Assembly (NCBI GenBank): GCA_019022495.1
Contig: JAFEKR010000001.1
Location: forward strand, 8,060,001-8,124,000
Origin: Epichloe hybrida
Lineage: Eukaryota > Ascomycota > Sordariomycetes > Hypocreales > Clavicipitaceae
Direction of reading: 5' to 3'
Length of the DNA stretch: 64,000 nucleotides
Shown here one piece after another: positions 1 through 10,930 of the stretch. The translations under genes were made by a program, and so were the position numbers. The notes below the pieces were generated by a model. The model was not told where the DNA came from, made no database searches, and worked only from the letters and a program-made list of their open reading frames with translations. Position 1 is the stretch's first letter; every line of letters begins with the position of its first letter.

Positions 1-118
1 GCCCCTTATACCTCTATAGCTACTTATATAAGCCTCCTTTCCTTACCTTAACTGCTTTTACCACTCCCCTCTCTAACTGCTATACAAACAATGCTTAGGC
101 AAAGCCTAAGCCCTTACA
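1..118. repeat. left LTR-like direct repeat (RIP-mutated)
   Basis: It starts GCCCCTTATACC and ends CCTAAGCCCTTACA, matching 1476-1583 apart from mostly transition differences. It is probably truncated by the window start. Confidence 0.55.
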
Positions 119-1475
119 CCTATGCTATTATCTTATTAAGAGCGTAGTAGTCTACGCAAAAACGCTAACCCCTATTAGCCTTTTTAATAAGAAAGACTAG
201 AGCTATAGCTAATAATAAGCTAGCATAAATCTAACCCTTGTCTATTAAGTCTATAATCTAGCTTTTAACCTCTAGAAGCTAGTCCCTTAGTATGTTATAT
301 AGCAGTCCCTAAGGGAGCATTAGTTTAGACCTATCCTAATTCTTATATAAGCGTATGTGGTAATTAAGGGACCCCTAATAAGGAGGTAAGCTATTAGCTT
401 TAGCTTTATTAAAAAGGTCTGTAAAGTTAGCTAACTCCTTAGGTAATATTAATATATCTAGGCTATTTAGTTTTATCTTAGGCACTATAATTTATAGTAC
501 TATTATTATCTCCCTAAGGCTTATAGTAATAAACATTATAAAAGTGTCCTTTCTCTAGTATACTTAGCGTGCTTTTATAGTATATAAGGACCTAATAATC
601 CCTTGCACTTATTAAAGCTTTACTAGCTTTATATTATTTCTCTAATAATTCTCTCTTACTAATAAAAGCTTCTTTATAAAGTAAATAAAAAATATAAAAA
701 ATAGCTTCCTTAAGCCTTATTTTATTTAGTTAAGCTTTATAAGGGCTATTTCCTATTTATATAAATTAAAGAATATAAACCTAAGATATTCTAGGAATTT
801 AGCTAGGTTAAAATTATAAGTATTACCTTATTTAAAGAAAGTAATTACTTAGGACTAGACTTTAAAGAATAGATTTTAGTAAATAAATATTTACTTATTT
901 TTATTAGTTTTAATAAAGTTTTTATTTACCTATAGCTTATATTTTATTAGGAACCTTTATATAGTAAATAAGGCCTTATTACTATTATATAGGTTACTTA
1001 TAAGGTTAGGTTTTTATTTTACCTTAAGTATAGTTAAGACTAGATTAAAGGTAAGAGATAAAGTAAGGTTAATTACTAGGGTACTAGGTTAGGCTATAAT
1101 AGGTAATTAGGTTAAGGGTTCTATAGTATTTATAGTTACTTATTATTAAAGGTATATAAGTTTTACTATTTACTTATTAAGTATAAGTTAAAGTATCTTA
1201 AATTAAGCTTATTAAGCTACTAGTAATACTATAGCATTAAATAGGGGAGTTATTATCCCCTAGCTAAGTTAGTCTTATAGCTAGAGTGTATTTACTATAT
1301 TTATTAATATATTTATTAGTATTTCTATTATATCTTTTAGTAGTTATTAAAAAGGACTAAAGGAAGTCTCTTAATTATTATAGACTAGCCCTTAAGTAAC
1401 TATAATAAGGTATTAATATAGTATTAAGAGACTTAAGGAGGAAAAGGGAAAGGAGAAGAGGCTATCCCTAGTAGC

Positions 1476-1583
1476 GCCCCTTATACCCCCTTAGCTTCTT
1501 ATATAAGCTCCTTACCTATTCCTGCTTGCCCCCTACCCTTCCTACTATCCGCAACATGCTTGGGCAAAGCCCAAGCCCTTACA
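1476..1583. repeat. right LTR-like direct repeat (largely unmutated)
   Basis: It starts GCCCCTTATACC and ends GCCCAAGCCCTTACA. GC content rises sharply here and the unique DNA of the COQ9 promoter follows directly, so 1583 is the likely right edge of the element. Confidence 0.55.
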
Positions 1584-1827
1584 GCGGGGGACTGACGCTG
1601 TCTTGCGCTAACCCCACAAGCCAGTGCTCAATTCTGTCATGACGTGTTACTTTATAAAAACAAACATCAACAATCATATTCAACGCCTGTACAATCACGG
1701 CCACGCTGGATGAATTAAAGGCAATTTTGCAGTGATGACGGAATTGTAGCCTTATCTACTCCCCAGCAGTACTGTCGAACCCATTCGAGCTCGATATTGA
1801 TTCTGAGTACCGCGCCATCGATCGAAC

Positions 1828-2628
1828 ATGGCCGCTCTGTGTCGATTCGCACCACGCACTTGGGCTTCTCGTCTCCAGCAAAGGACTTTTCACTCATACG
1901 AGAACACTCGCCCATTGCAGTCATCAAGTACCGTCGAGGACGCCATTCTCTCTGCGGCGTACCGGCACGTTCCGAAACATGGATTCTCCCATCGTTCCTT
2001 AAATCAAGGAGCTCGCGACGCAGGTTATCTTGACATTAGTTCTAGCGTACTGTCAGATGGCGTATTCAGCCTCATTCGGTTCCACCTAGTCAGACAAAGG
2101 CTCAGCCTTGCACAAAAGTGTCAAACTATGTTTGAGACCAACGATAAGAACATATCTAACGGGGCTACCGGGACCAAGATTGCCGATATCATATGGGCAA
2201 GATTACTTGCAAACAAGAATGTTATTCATAAATGGCAAGATGTGAGGTTATTGTTTCCCCTTGTATGACACGCAGCTGACGGCCTTTAAATGTAGGCACT
2301 AGCCGTTATGGCGCAGCCCAGCTATGTTACACTTTCTATGAAGGAACTCGCACTGCTGTCGGACGAGATATGGTACCTGGCTGGCGACAAGTCTGTCGAC
2401 TTCTCGTGGTATCCGAAACGAGCATCACTATCGATAGTATACAGCACAAGCGAACTCTTCATGACCAACGACAAGTCTCCTGGATTCGTTGACACGCATA
2501 ACTTCATGTCAAGAAGATTAGACGAGGCGACAACCATGGGAGGGCTTATCGGTAGCATCAGCACCTGGACCAATTTCACCGCGTATGCAAGCGTAAACGT
2601 GCTCAGAAGCAAAGGTGCGAAGTTGTGA
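1828..2628 (+). CDS. COQ9: ubiquinone biosynthesis protein COQ9, mitochondrial
   Basis: COQ9 is a lipid-binding accessory protein of the mitochondrial coenzyme Q synthesis complex that supports the COQ7 hydroxylase. Two exons, 1828-2241 and 2296-2628, are joined by a 54 bp GTGAGG...TAG intron with a CTGAC branch point near 2274, giving 248 residues. The joined protein reads through the junction as HKWQD-ALAVMAQPSYV, as in the family. The N-terminus is Arg-rich and lacks acidic residues (MAALCRFAPRTWASRLQQR), fitting a mitochondrial presequence. Family blocks seen are HVPKHGFSHRSL, GARDAGYLDIS, ELALLSDEIWYLAGD and a C-terminal VNVLRSKGAKL. The start is the first ATG of the frame. The gene sits 245 bp from the RIP-mutated LTR and is convergent with SMC6. 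Confidence 0.93.
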
Positions 2629-2953
2629 TCATAGAAGTTTGATGCTCACTGGGGCAGATTACATCCTGTGTAGAAACTAGAACTGTACGTTATCTAATCA
2701 GAAAAAGGCTACTCGTGAATGAACTCCAGCTGAAGACTAGCTCAACAAAACACAGCATCGTAATATCTCGCTGCTTTGGCCTTCGTAAATCACTCGAAAA
2801 CACTATTTGCTCAGATCAAAACTCCCCCAGATACTCCGAAAAGCAGGATAGGACAATAGACTACAAAACCCAGCGCTGATCACCATTATGCCAATGTCCG
2901 TTGTCGAGGATCAGTCAGTCTAAGAAGTCGAGGAATTAGCGTCCGTTCATCGG
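2629..2953. other. convergent 3' intergenic region, COQ9/SMC6
   Basis: This stretch lies between the stop codons of COQ9 (+) and SMC6 (-). It presumably holds both 3' UTRs. I see no gene in it. Confidence 0.6.
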
Positions 2954-5900
2954 TCAAATTCCGTTGACAACAGCATACCGGATGATTTTCACGTCTTTAT
3001 CCAGCCTGGCCCGACCCTCAATTGCGTTGGGCGTGATTAGAATATACTGCCTCGATACAGAGCGACGGGCGGTGTCAACCTGGTTGTGCTGTTATTAATT
3101 GCCAGTCTCTTAAATCGCAATCGCAGTCAAGTGGTTGGAGGAGTGTGAGGCTCTTACAAGCATATTTGTGCTAATAGCTCTGTTGACATTATCCATGAAT
3201 ACATCGAACTCGTCAAGACATCGTATAGGCGAGCCAATCGCCTCCCATACCGACAAAAGCATGCATATTGAAGAGAATGACTTTTCACCGCCAGACAGTG
3301 TTTTTGTATTTCGCCCCGTGGAACTCTTGCGTGTCTCATCGGGTTCAATATGAATGTTCACTCTTCGACTGCGATGGTCAAGGTCTATCTTGCCTCTGAA
3401 GCCACGTTCGCTTAAAAGATAATTAAATTGGATTCGGATGCGAGCGCTGATTTGGCGCTGAAATTGTCGCCACAGGTTTAATCGAGCCGCAATTGCGTGT
3501 TTTAAGGACTTGACCGTTTCATCAACATCTTGAATCTGCCGCATGAAGGCGTCGTACTTGATTTTAGCTTCGTCAGCGCGACTGTATATTTGTTGCTCAG
3601 TCGCCCCTAGTCGAGCCTCGCGAAGCGCCAACTGCTCACGTAGTTTCTGGTATTTCTTCTCAATACTCCGATAGTCTTCCCCATCTGGAATATGTACCCG
3701 ACCGGGAGCTACTTCTTCAGCTTGTCGAATGAAGTCTTGAACTTCCTTCGATTTCTCGGCACATTTAGCCTCAGCTCGATGGAGTGAGGATTTCTCCAAG
3801 TCCGCCTTTTCATAAGCCTGGTTCTTGCGGCCAAGGGCGATTCGCCTCGAAGACTCAAGCGTTTGGCACTTTTTTTCTGCTTTAACAAAACGATTTTGGA
3901 AGTCTTTATGATCATTTCTCGCAGCTTCCAGCTCTTTCTTAGCCTTTTCAGTCTTGGCGTTGAGCTCCCGCTTCTCCAATGCCATATTGCCGTATTGAAT
4001 GCCCAGTCGATCTGCTTCCCCACGCTTTGCGGCGAGCGTGGATTGCAGCGAATCTAGACGCGCATCAGCACCTTCAAAGCTGTCTAAATCTTCGGAGATT
4101 TCTTCGATGTCGGCGAGCGTTCTTCGAATATCATTTTCAAGTCCCGTAATGCGCTTTTTGTGTGCATCTAGCCCAGACTCGACTTCTTGCAGATATTGTT
4201 GTTTTTGTTGCTCCTCGGCGATAATATCTCTCATTTCCATCTCAAAATGTTTCAAGTCGTCTTTCAGCAGAGCTAATTGTCCGGCTGAATCTGACTGCAT
4301 TCTCGGTCGCGCGTTAAATGGTATCACAGGACTTGTACCAATTGTGCCAGCTCTATTTGTTATTCGTAGCCCGTGGCCGCGTTTTCCTTTGCCGTCGTGA
4401 AAACAAATGCAGGCTGCAACGTTGTGCGGGGGACCGTCATCGATCATAACTTTTTCAGCCTCTACTCGATTCTTGACCAGAATGACCTTCTCGATCTGAT
4501 TGTTGATGATCAATTGTGACCGAACTAAGTCATCATCAAATTCCAGGATGCGTAGAATTGTGTCGAATTCCTCAGCTGGTTCCTGGTTTTTGGTTTCGAT
4601 TCGTCCACCATAGGCGATGTATACGGGTGGCGGCCGTTTGACACCAGACTGGCGAATCAATGCTGACAGGCGGGATTGGTCTCTTTTGCTCTTCACAACG
4701 AACGCGTTCAGAGCTTCACCGAGCGTTTTCTCCAAAATGCCCGACCATTCAGGCCTCAGAAGTCTAATGTGAACACCCAGCGGTCCCAAAGGTTTGCTAT
4801 CGAAACCTGAATCCGTGGCAATGTTCCGTACCAATTGTGAGATGTCCTTCTCAAACCCATCATATACAGAGCCTGTGCTCTTTTCAAGCTCCTTTATCCC
4901 TGACTCAACCTGGCGAATGTCATCTTGCTTGCGTTCCTTCCTCTGAATTTGCCCCTTGATGGATTCTTTGACTTCCTCTCTTTTAGACAAGAAAGATGGG
5001 AGCTGTTGCCTGCAGTCTTCAACCTGACGATTCAAATCGATCTGCCTAGCCTGTGCGATCTGTATTTCAGATTCCTTTTCAGTCCGGGCAGAACCAGTTG
5101 ATTCGTTGAGCCTGTTCGACTCTTCTTGAATCTTCGCCTCATACATATCGATTTCATCTTTTGCTGTTTGGAGGCGGGCGTGTGCATCTCTCTCCTCGCG
5201 TAGTAAATCCGCCAATTCTTTCTTTGCTGTATTCCACACGCCTTCCGCAGTCAGGATCGACTCCTCGATAGCTCCAGATTGATCATTTAATTCGTCCCTG
5301 GCGGCTTTAGAACGATCTAGCTTTTCCTGAACATCATCCAATGCCTTGGTGGCCACCTCACAAGTGCTTTCTGTCTCACAAATTTGTTGTGCTCTCGATC
5401 CTAGCTCTGCAATCTGTTTCTCGAGAGCTTGTTCCTGCTCCACAACCTGTGACCAAACTAGTTGATTTCTATAGTGTCGGGCTCGTTCTCGTAGGCTGCT
5501 GTTCTTGCTGACAGTCTCAGCAAGCCTTTGCGACTCCTCCATCTCCTTTTTAATTTGATCAATTTTCCCGTCAAGGTCTTCCTGTAAAACAAGCGTTTTG
5601 TCCAAGGTATCTTGAGACATTTTATAATCGTTGTCGAGCTGCTCTAGCTGCACCCCAGATACGAAGTATTTGTATTTTTGGGCCGGGGTGGCAGAGTTGA
5701 GAAATTGCCGAGCATTATCTTGAGACAGTACCATCAATGGATTGCCCATTTGCAACGCATACCACTCAGATATCTCGTCCACTTCTTGCTTCTTTGTTGA
5801 TATGGTGCGGCCTTGCTCATTCTTGATTTTGAACCCGCTGCTGCCGGATTTGGAAAAATGCCGCTCAACGATGATTGAATTTCCATATACGTCAGGTTGG

Positions 5901-6573
5901 TATGCGTCGGATCCGGCGTTCTTGATTTTTACAACAAGACTTCCATGATCTTGTCCTTCCTTCACAAACGACTTTAAGCTGCCGCCTCTATTCGTATCGC
6001 TCGCTTTGCCTCCGAGACATAGCGTCAAAGCCGTGAGAACAGCACTCTTCCCACTGCCATTCTCACCAACAATAAAGTTGATCAGAGGGCCAAGCTCTAC
6101 ATGCAGTCTTTCGTGACACATAAAGTTATAGCAGGTGATGCTCTCTATAATTCCACCCTTTGCAGCCATGTTATTACCAACATTCACCGGCCGATGTCTG
6201 AGTTTCTGCGTCGCTTCGAGGTCATCTTTCTCTGTGTTCTGCAGATGCTTGAAGCCAGCATCTCTCATAAGTTCGTATTGGGTCTGAGGTGGCGGAGGTA
6301 TATTATCTTTCCATTCGTCGGGCTCGTCTCCGGAGGCTGATTGAGCATCGTACGCGACGGATCCATGGCGAATGTTGGTTGGCGAGTCGTTGGCTGACAC
6401 TCGGGGCCGCTTCCTCTAGTGGTCCAGATTTAGTCCACATGTTTAAAATCTATCGCTGCAACTCTTACCACTTGTGATTCCTTGGCCGAAGGCGGAATGG
6501 CGTCTTGTGCTGGCAAGACATCCTCCTGGCCTTCGGTGCCTGTAGCCCTTCTGGCGCGCTTGTGTGACGCCAT
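2954..6573 (-). CDS. SMC6: structural maintenance of chromosomes protein 6 (SMC5/6 complex)
   Basis: SMC6 is an ATPase arm of the nuclear SMC5/6 complex, which acts in recombination repair and replication fork stability. Exons on the minus strand are 6573-6469, 6415-3158 and 3079-2954, giving 1162 residues; the introns are 53 and 78 bp. The long exon alone lacks both ends. The first exon supplies the ATG and a basic MASHKRARRA stretch that may be a nuclear signal. The last supplies RRSVSRQYILITPN and the stop. The Walker A GENGSGKS is near residue 152, a long coiled coil with central hinge follows, then the signature LSGGEKS near 1070 and Walker B RCLDEFDVFMDNVNR. The block MCHERLHVELGPLINFIVGENG is diagnostic for SMC6 rather than SMC5. 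A shorter model starting near 6400 would begin at GTG and is wrong. Confidence 0.95.
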
Positions 6574-7225
6574 TGCAATCGTGTGTGAAGGCTCAGTAGC
6601 TTGACCAGTTCTTTGCGTAGATAACAGGTCTACTCTGCAATAGACTTTCTTGTACTTCCTTTCCCTTCTTAAGGTAATAGACTGTTTTGGTGGCCCATTG
6701 TCCGTGGTGCACGGGCTCTGGTAATAGATGAAGACCGCTTCTGTCTGGGTACGAAAAAGTAACTTAATAATAAACTCGTCAATTAATAGCTGGCAGACGC
6801 GATAGGCACCGCGTCAGATAGCGGAGCTTTTTCGCCGCCTACCCTAGATGTGGTGGGTAAGTGCATCTCCTAGGGCTCGCAACTGTACTAACAAGGTTCT
6901 TAGGTAAATTACAGTTCTCAGATTGAGACTACTTAAATATGCTGAATTGTATGTGATAGTCTAAGTACTATATATAATATGTCTACTAATAGGTACTTTA
7001 ACTACGGATTATAGATACGTAGTCAGTAGGGCACTTGAAGTCACGGTTGCCTGCAGGTGTGAGGGTAAAAGCCCCACTTGAATATGTGCCACGTCTGTAC
7101 CAGGTCTTAGGTGCCTAGAGTCTTTTCATTGTCAAAGCCAAAGATGAACATTCTGATTGCACGCTGGCATTATTCGGCTTGCAAATTAGCAAAATCTGCT
7201 GCTTCCCGAGGCAGCCTGCAGGAGT
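6574..7225. other. divergent intergenic region, SMC6/ECD
   Basis: These 652 bp separate two divergent start codons and must carry both promoters. From about 6890 to 7020 the sequence becomes AT-rich with short TATATA runs. I recognise no gene or defined element. Confidence 0.5.
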
Positions 7226-9149
7226 ATGGAACATGAGGAGGTTGCCAATCAAAACTCGGTAATTGGACGGGGGAAAATCGCAGAGAACTGTGTTGAGTAC
7301 TATCTTTTTATCATCGACCAACAGTTAGATAACACGACACACACTCAGTCGCTTGAAGCGGTTAGAAAAGCTGCTACTGAACTTTGTCAAAGTCTGGCGA
7401 AGTCCTATATTTGGCAAAGAGATGAATTCTCTGTTGAGCTCAAGATAAGTCATGGTGCGCGCAAGTAATTGGAATCTCGCTCCCCGGCCTGGCCGATGCT
7501 AACTCATGTTTGGCCATGCTCCCACAGGATTAATGTTTCTATATGGAATCACAGATTATGGAGAGGCTATCGAGGACGAGTGGCTAATCGTCTACATGCT
7601 ACGCGAGTTGACCAAATCATTCCCTTCCCTTTGGATCCGCGTAGCAGATACCGATGGCGAATTTCTGCTGATCGAGGCAGCAAACACATTGCCGGACTGG
7701 ATCAATCCCGAAGTAGACGAGAACAGGGTCTGGTTGCATCAATCAAAACTGTACATCATTCCCATGCTGGACAAGAACCATGATCAAAACGATGATAATG
7801 TGGGAAAGATCAGCTTGCGCCATGCTGTTGACCATCTGAGACACCAGCCCAATACGTTACTTCACTCTGCTCCAATCGAAAGAGAAGCATTCTATCGACT
7901 TCAAAAATATCCGGACTTCGTGAAAACGTCTTCACACTTCTCGTTGGTAACCGTACCGAGAAAACTCGCATATATTTTGCATACAAACCCCAAGTCTATC
8001 GCAATGGCTATTGAGATGTTTTATCTCCGAGATGCCATTTCTTTGCAACCCATCATGTCGAAATCTAGTCAACTCGTCTTTCCTCCTGATGATCTAGTTA
8101 CGATCAGTGTTCAGTTTAGCAAGATACTTTTTGCTCAACTCAGATCGCAGCGTTTCGAGCCTCCTCATAGATGGCGACATCTGTTTCCAATACCTTCACA
8201 TAGCCCCGCTTTCGCATCTGCTCAAAATTCTTCTTCACAACTTGATTTGGGCATGAAGACAACGATCGGATACGAAATGCTTGCCAGAATCGCGAACAAG
8301 AGCAAGCATCGAGTGGTTCGGGAATTGGATATTATACTGCAGGACCTTGCGGAGGACGGAGATGACGCATTGCCTACCGACAGAGACATGGAGGATTGGC
8401 AAGATAACAAGCGCCATGATGACGATCGTTGGTTAGACATTGACTTCTCAGAATTTGAACGACAGCTTGAAGGTCGACAATCCAGGCGGCCCGAAGAAGC
8501 ACCTCCTGGACTCAATGATGTCGACACACAAATTGATCTGAAGAAGATCGTGTCTCGTTTTGAGACGTTCCTGAATGATGAGAAAGCAGACACAGATGGC
8601 GTCAACTTCGACACGATGGACGATGACGATGATGAAGATGATGACAATGACGACGAAGCATTGACAAATCTTGATGGAGAAAAGTGTTCTGAGTACGAGA
8701 CTGTCGAGCTCAACGAGGGAGCTTTCGCGCAGATAATGAGGGATATGATGAGTCTCCCTCACGATGTTGCAGCGGGTGCAGCGGATGACGCGCCGTGCGA
8801 ATTAAACGACAATTCTCCATCAGTGTCAATAGAAAACCAAGTCGAATCAAATGAACTGCAACAACTAGCGGCGCAGCTTGAGGCCGAATTGAAACAACAC
8901 GGAGCTCTAAGTCTCACACCTGGCGACGATTTGCAGGGCCTAGAGCGGAATCAATGGCAAGCTCAAGATGGACAGAGCCAGTCGGGAGTCAGGTCTAACA
9001 ATGCAACTGATGATGACGTGGTCAACGTTGACTACCACCTAGCCAAAAACATCTTGGAAAGCTTTAAAAGTCAAGCGGGAATGGCCGGACCAGCAAGCAA
9101 TCTTTTAGGCATGATGGGACTCACGTTGCCCCGGGATGAGGCTGATTAA
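7226..9149 (+). CDS. Ecdysoneless/SGT1 (ECD) family protein
   Basis: This belongs to the Ecdysoneless (ECD, also called SGT1) family, conserved nuclear/cytoplasmic proteins linked to pre-mRNA splicing, cell-cycle control and, in yeasts, glycolytic gene expression. Exons 7226-7454 and 7528-9149 are joined by a 73 bp intron (donor GTGCGC, branch GCTAAC, acceptor CACAG), giving 616 residues. The junction restores ELKISHGLMFLYGITDYG. Family hallmarks are VEYYLFIID near residue 23, KSYIWQRDEFSVEL, EDEWLIVYMLRELTK, WIRVADTDGEFLLIEAA and LPDWINPE. The middle carries a run of mostly Asp (DDDDDEDDDNDDEA) and the C-terminus ends in a hydrophobic-rich helix region. The gene converges on the neighbouring phosphotransferase-like gene with only 206 bp between stops. 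Confidence 0.9.
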
Positions 9150-9355
9150 GATCATAGTCAAACAGGCCCCCCCCTTTTTTTTTGGCACGAACGGGCTTGG
9201 CAAGTAACGCGGATAATAGTAAGTGTCATAATAACAGTTAGATAGGCTATCATCTTAACTGCTCTGTTGCCCGAGAAATGCAATGTATATATAGATAGGT
9301 ATGACGATCATGCAGTTGAATGGGAATGACAACAACATATGGTGTGGCCCACCAG

Positions 9356-10930
9356 TCAAGACAACCTCCTTTGTTTTGCCGGAGGTAGTTTTGGATCAAC
9401 ATTGTGCCGTCTGAGTTCCATGCAGCTGCCAATGCTATCCAGTTTGGTCAACGCTTGAAGCAGCCTTTTCCGTGCAGGCAATTCTCTGTCATCACTGTCC
9501 AGACCCATTCGATAGTACTCTGTGACTATTGCGACTAGTGCATGATAGCATTCGTATAGGAGCACGCGCACACGAGCCTGTGTTGAATCCTTTTCGAGAT
9601 TTGTGGTTGTTTGCGAGTTTTTGGCCTGACAAAGTAGCCCAGTCCAAATGTCTGCATTACCGTTTTGGCTTAACACCGAAGTGAAGACTGGATCCCCAAA
9701 TACGCTATCATACCAATCTTGTAAACCAACAACCTCGAGAACGCTGAATGGGTCCCGGCCGTTGGCATGTTTGGTCTCGGTTTCGGTCTCGTCCGTTATT
9801 CTTATATCCTTATCAACTCGGTAAGTATCGATATCAGCATGTTCTGATATCGTGGAAGGTGAACCTGTAAGCTGATTGTGCTGTGAAATAAGAATACTAT
9901 GCGAACATTTCTCCAAAGGATGGTCCGTCCCTTGTTGTTCGCGAGGATGGATCGCAGCGACAAGAGTGTTCAAGTCTTGACCTGCATCCAATATAACCAG
10001 TCGAGGCACCGTCACCTCATCGAGAACGTGCTTGAACCGGCCAGCATGGCGTCTAATTTTGTCATATGGAACTGATATGCTAACATCCTCAGCATCTCTT
10101 AAAACTGACTCGAGTAGTGAGAGAAAAGCCTCGGACCAGGACCGGTATGCGTCACCCTGAGTATGATGGCTTGCCGTGCCACGCAGAGTCATGTCACTGC
10201 GCCCGAAACAAGGTTCTAGAATTGCTGATGTTCTGCCAAATCGGCTGTTGGGTGACTCATAAGTTGATATATCGTGTATTAGCTGTCCTATTTGAAAATC
10301 GACAGATTTCCGTTGCTGCTGCGATAAGGTTTCGGTGATGGATGAAATTGTGGTTCCACGAAGTCGACGGGTTAGAAGATACTCGATTCCGTCTGGACAA
10401 GTCATGTATCCTTGTTTAATGACCTTTGGTACGAATTTTTGGAAGTCCCTGCAGACGTTCGAAGATTGTCTGTTTTCCTTCTCGGTCTTGGTGTCATTCA
10501 GCGGTTCCTTTAGCTTGGATCGCTCGTCATACATAGATGAGCTCTGTTGGTGGCTCGAGAGCCAACGCAAGAGACCTGCTTCAGCCTTTAAAGACAGGCA
10601 TTCGAACCGAAGAAATCGTGCTGGGGTTGGTATCAGCGTCAATATGAATGATTCTCCCTCGTCGGATTTTGCGATGAAATGTACATGCAACTTGTTAGAA
10701 GCGACGGGGCCAACTCTCTCCACCGTAAGGCGGCTGGCATCATCCATGATCATAACCTGCAGCGAATTTTTCATGTCAAATGTGCTACTAAGAGCGATCC
10801 TGGGAGATTCTTTGGTAACATGAATGTCAGGTTCAGCCTCGGCGATTCTGTGTAGCACATCACAGCCTCCGGCGGCTCGCATGTGACAACGAGGTAAGAA
10901 ATGGGTTTTGTGATTGAACGTCCGAGACAT
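9356..10930 (-). CDS. aminoglycoside-phosphotransferase-like (protein-kinase-like fold) protein, probably degenerate catalytic site
   Basis: This single-exon frame of 524 residues starts at the ATG at 10930; the frame is open upstream to about 11074, but only with non-ATG starts. The pattern is that of the large fungal APH/choline-kinase-like families: an N-lobe-like segment, then GYMTCPDGIEYLLTRRLRGT, QIGQLIHDIS, and a C-lobe block VPRLVILDAGQDLN followed later by EVVGLQDWYDSVFGDPVF. The latter matches the usual 'G-DWE-...GDP' motif that holds the metal-binding Asp. The usual catalytic 'HxDxxxxN' is not preserved: His is replaced and the Asp-Asn spacing is altered. I therefore infer a weak or non-enzymatic protein. 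Substrate and location are unknown. The final KQRRLS tail is basic. Confidence 0.65.
   Translation of the reverse strand: MSRTFNHKTHFLPRCHMRAAGGCDVLHRIAEAEPDIHVTKESPRIALSSTFDMKNSLQVMIMDDASRLTVERVGPVASNKLHVHFIAKSDEGESFILTLIPTPARFLRFECLSLKAEAGLLRWLSSHQQSSSMYDERSKLKEPLNDTKTEKENRQSSNVCRDFQKFVPKVIKQGYMTCPDGIEYLLTRRLRGTTISSITETLSQQQRKSVDFQIGQLIHDISTYESPNSRFGRTSAILEPCFGRSDMTLRGTASHHTQGDAYRSWSEAFLSLLESVLRDAEDVSISVPYDKIRRHAGRFKHVLDEVTVPRLVILDAGQDLNTLVAAIHPREQQGTDHPLEKCSHSILISQHNQLTGSPSTISEHADIDTYRVDKDIRITDETETETKHANGRDPFSVLEVVGLQDWYDSVFGDPVFTSVLSQNGNADIWTGLLCQAKNSQTTTNLEKDSTQARVRVLLYECYHALVAIVTEYYRMGLDSDDRELPARKRLLQALTKLDSIGSCMELRRHNVDPKLPPAKQRRLS

Larger units (their letters stand above)
1..1583. mobile_element. 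RIP-mutated short LTR element, cut by the window edge
   Basis: An AT-rich block without usable reading frames is bounded by two related sequences, 1-118 and 1476-1583, in the same orientation. The left copy carries C-to-T and G-to-A changes relative to the right copy, which is nearly clean at its right end, as expected of RIP. Both copies end in CCCTTACA. The space between them (about 1.36 kb) is too short for a full gag-pol, so this looks like a non-autonomous or deleted LTR element. The true left end lies outside the window, so no target duplication can be checked. Confidence 0.6.

Noticed and set aside
1797..2033. 78-codon frame overlapping the start of COQ9
   Set aside because: It is in another phase from the COQ9 frame, which has clear family similarity from residue 1 to 248 after splicing.
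8222..8713. 163-codon minus-strand Ser-rich frame
   Set aside because: It is antisense to the acidic part of the ECD gene; Asp/Glu codons read backwards give Ser/Val/Ile runs.
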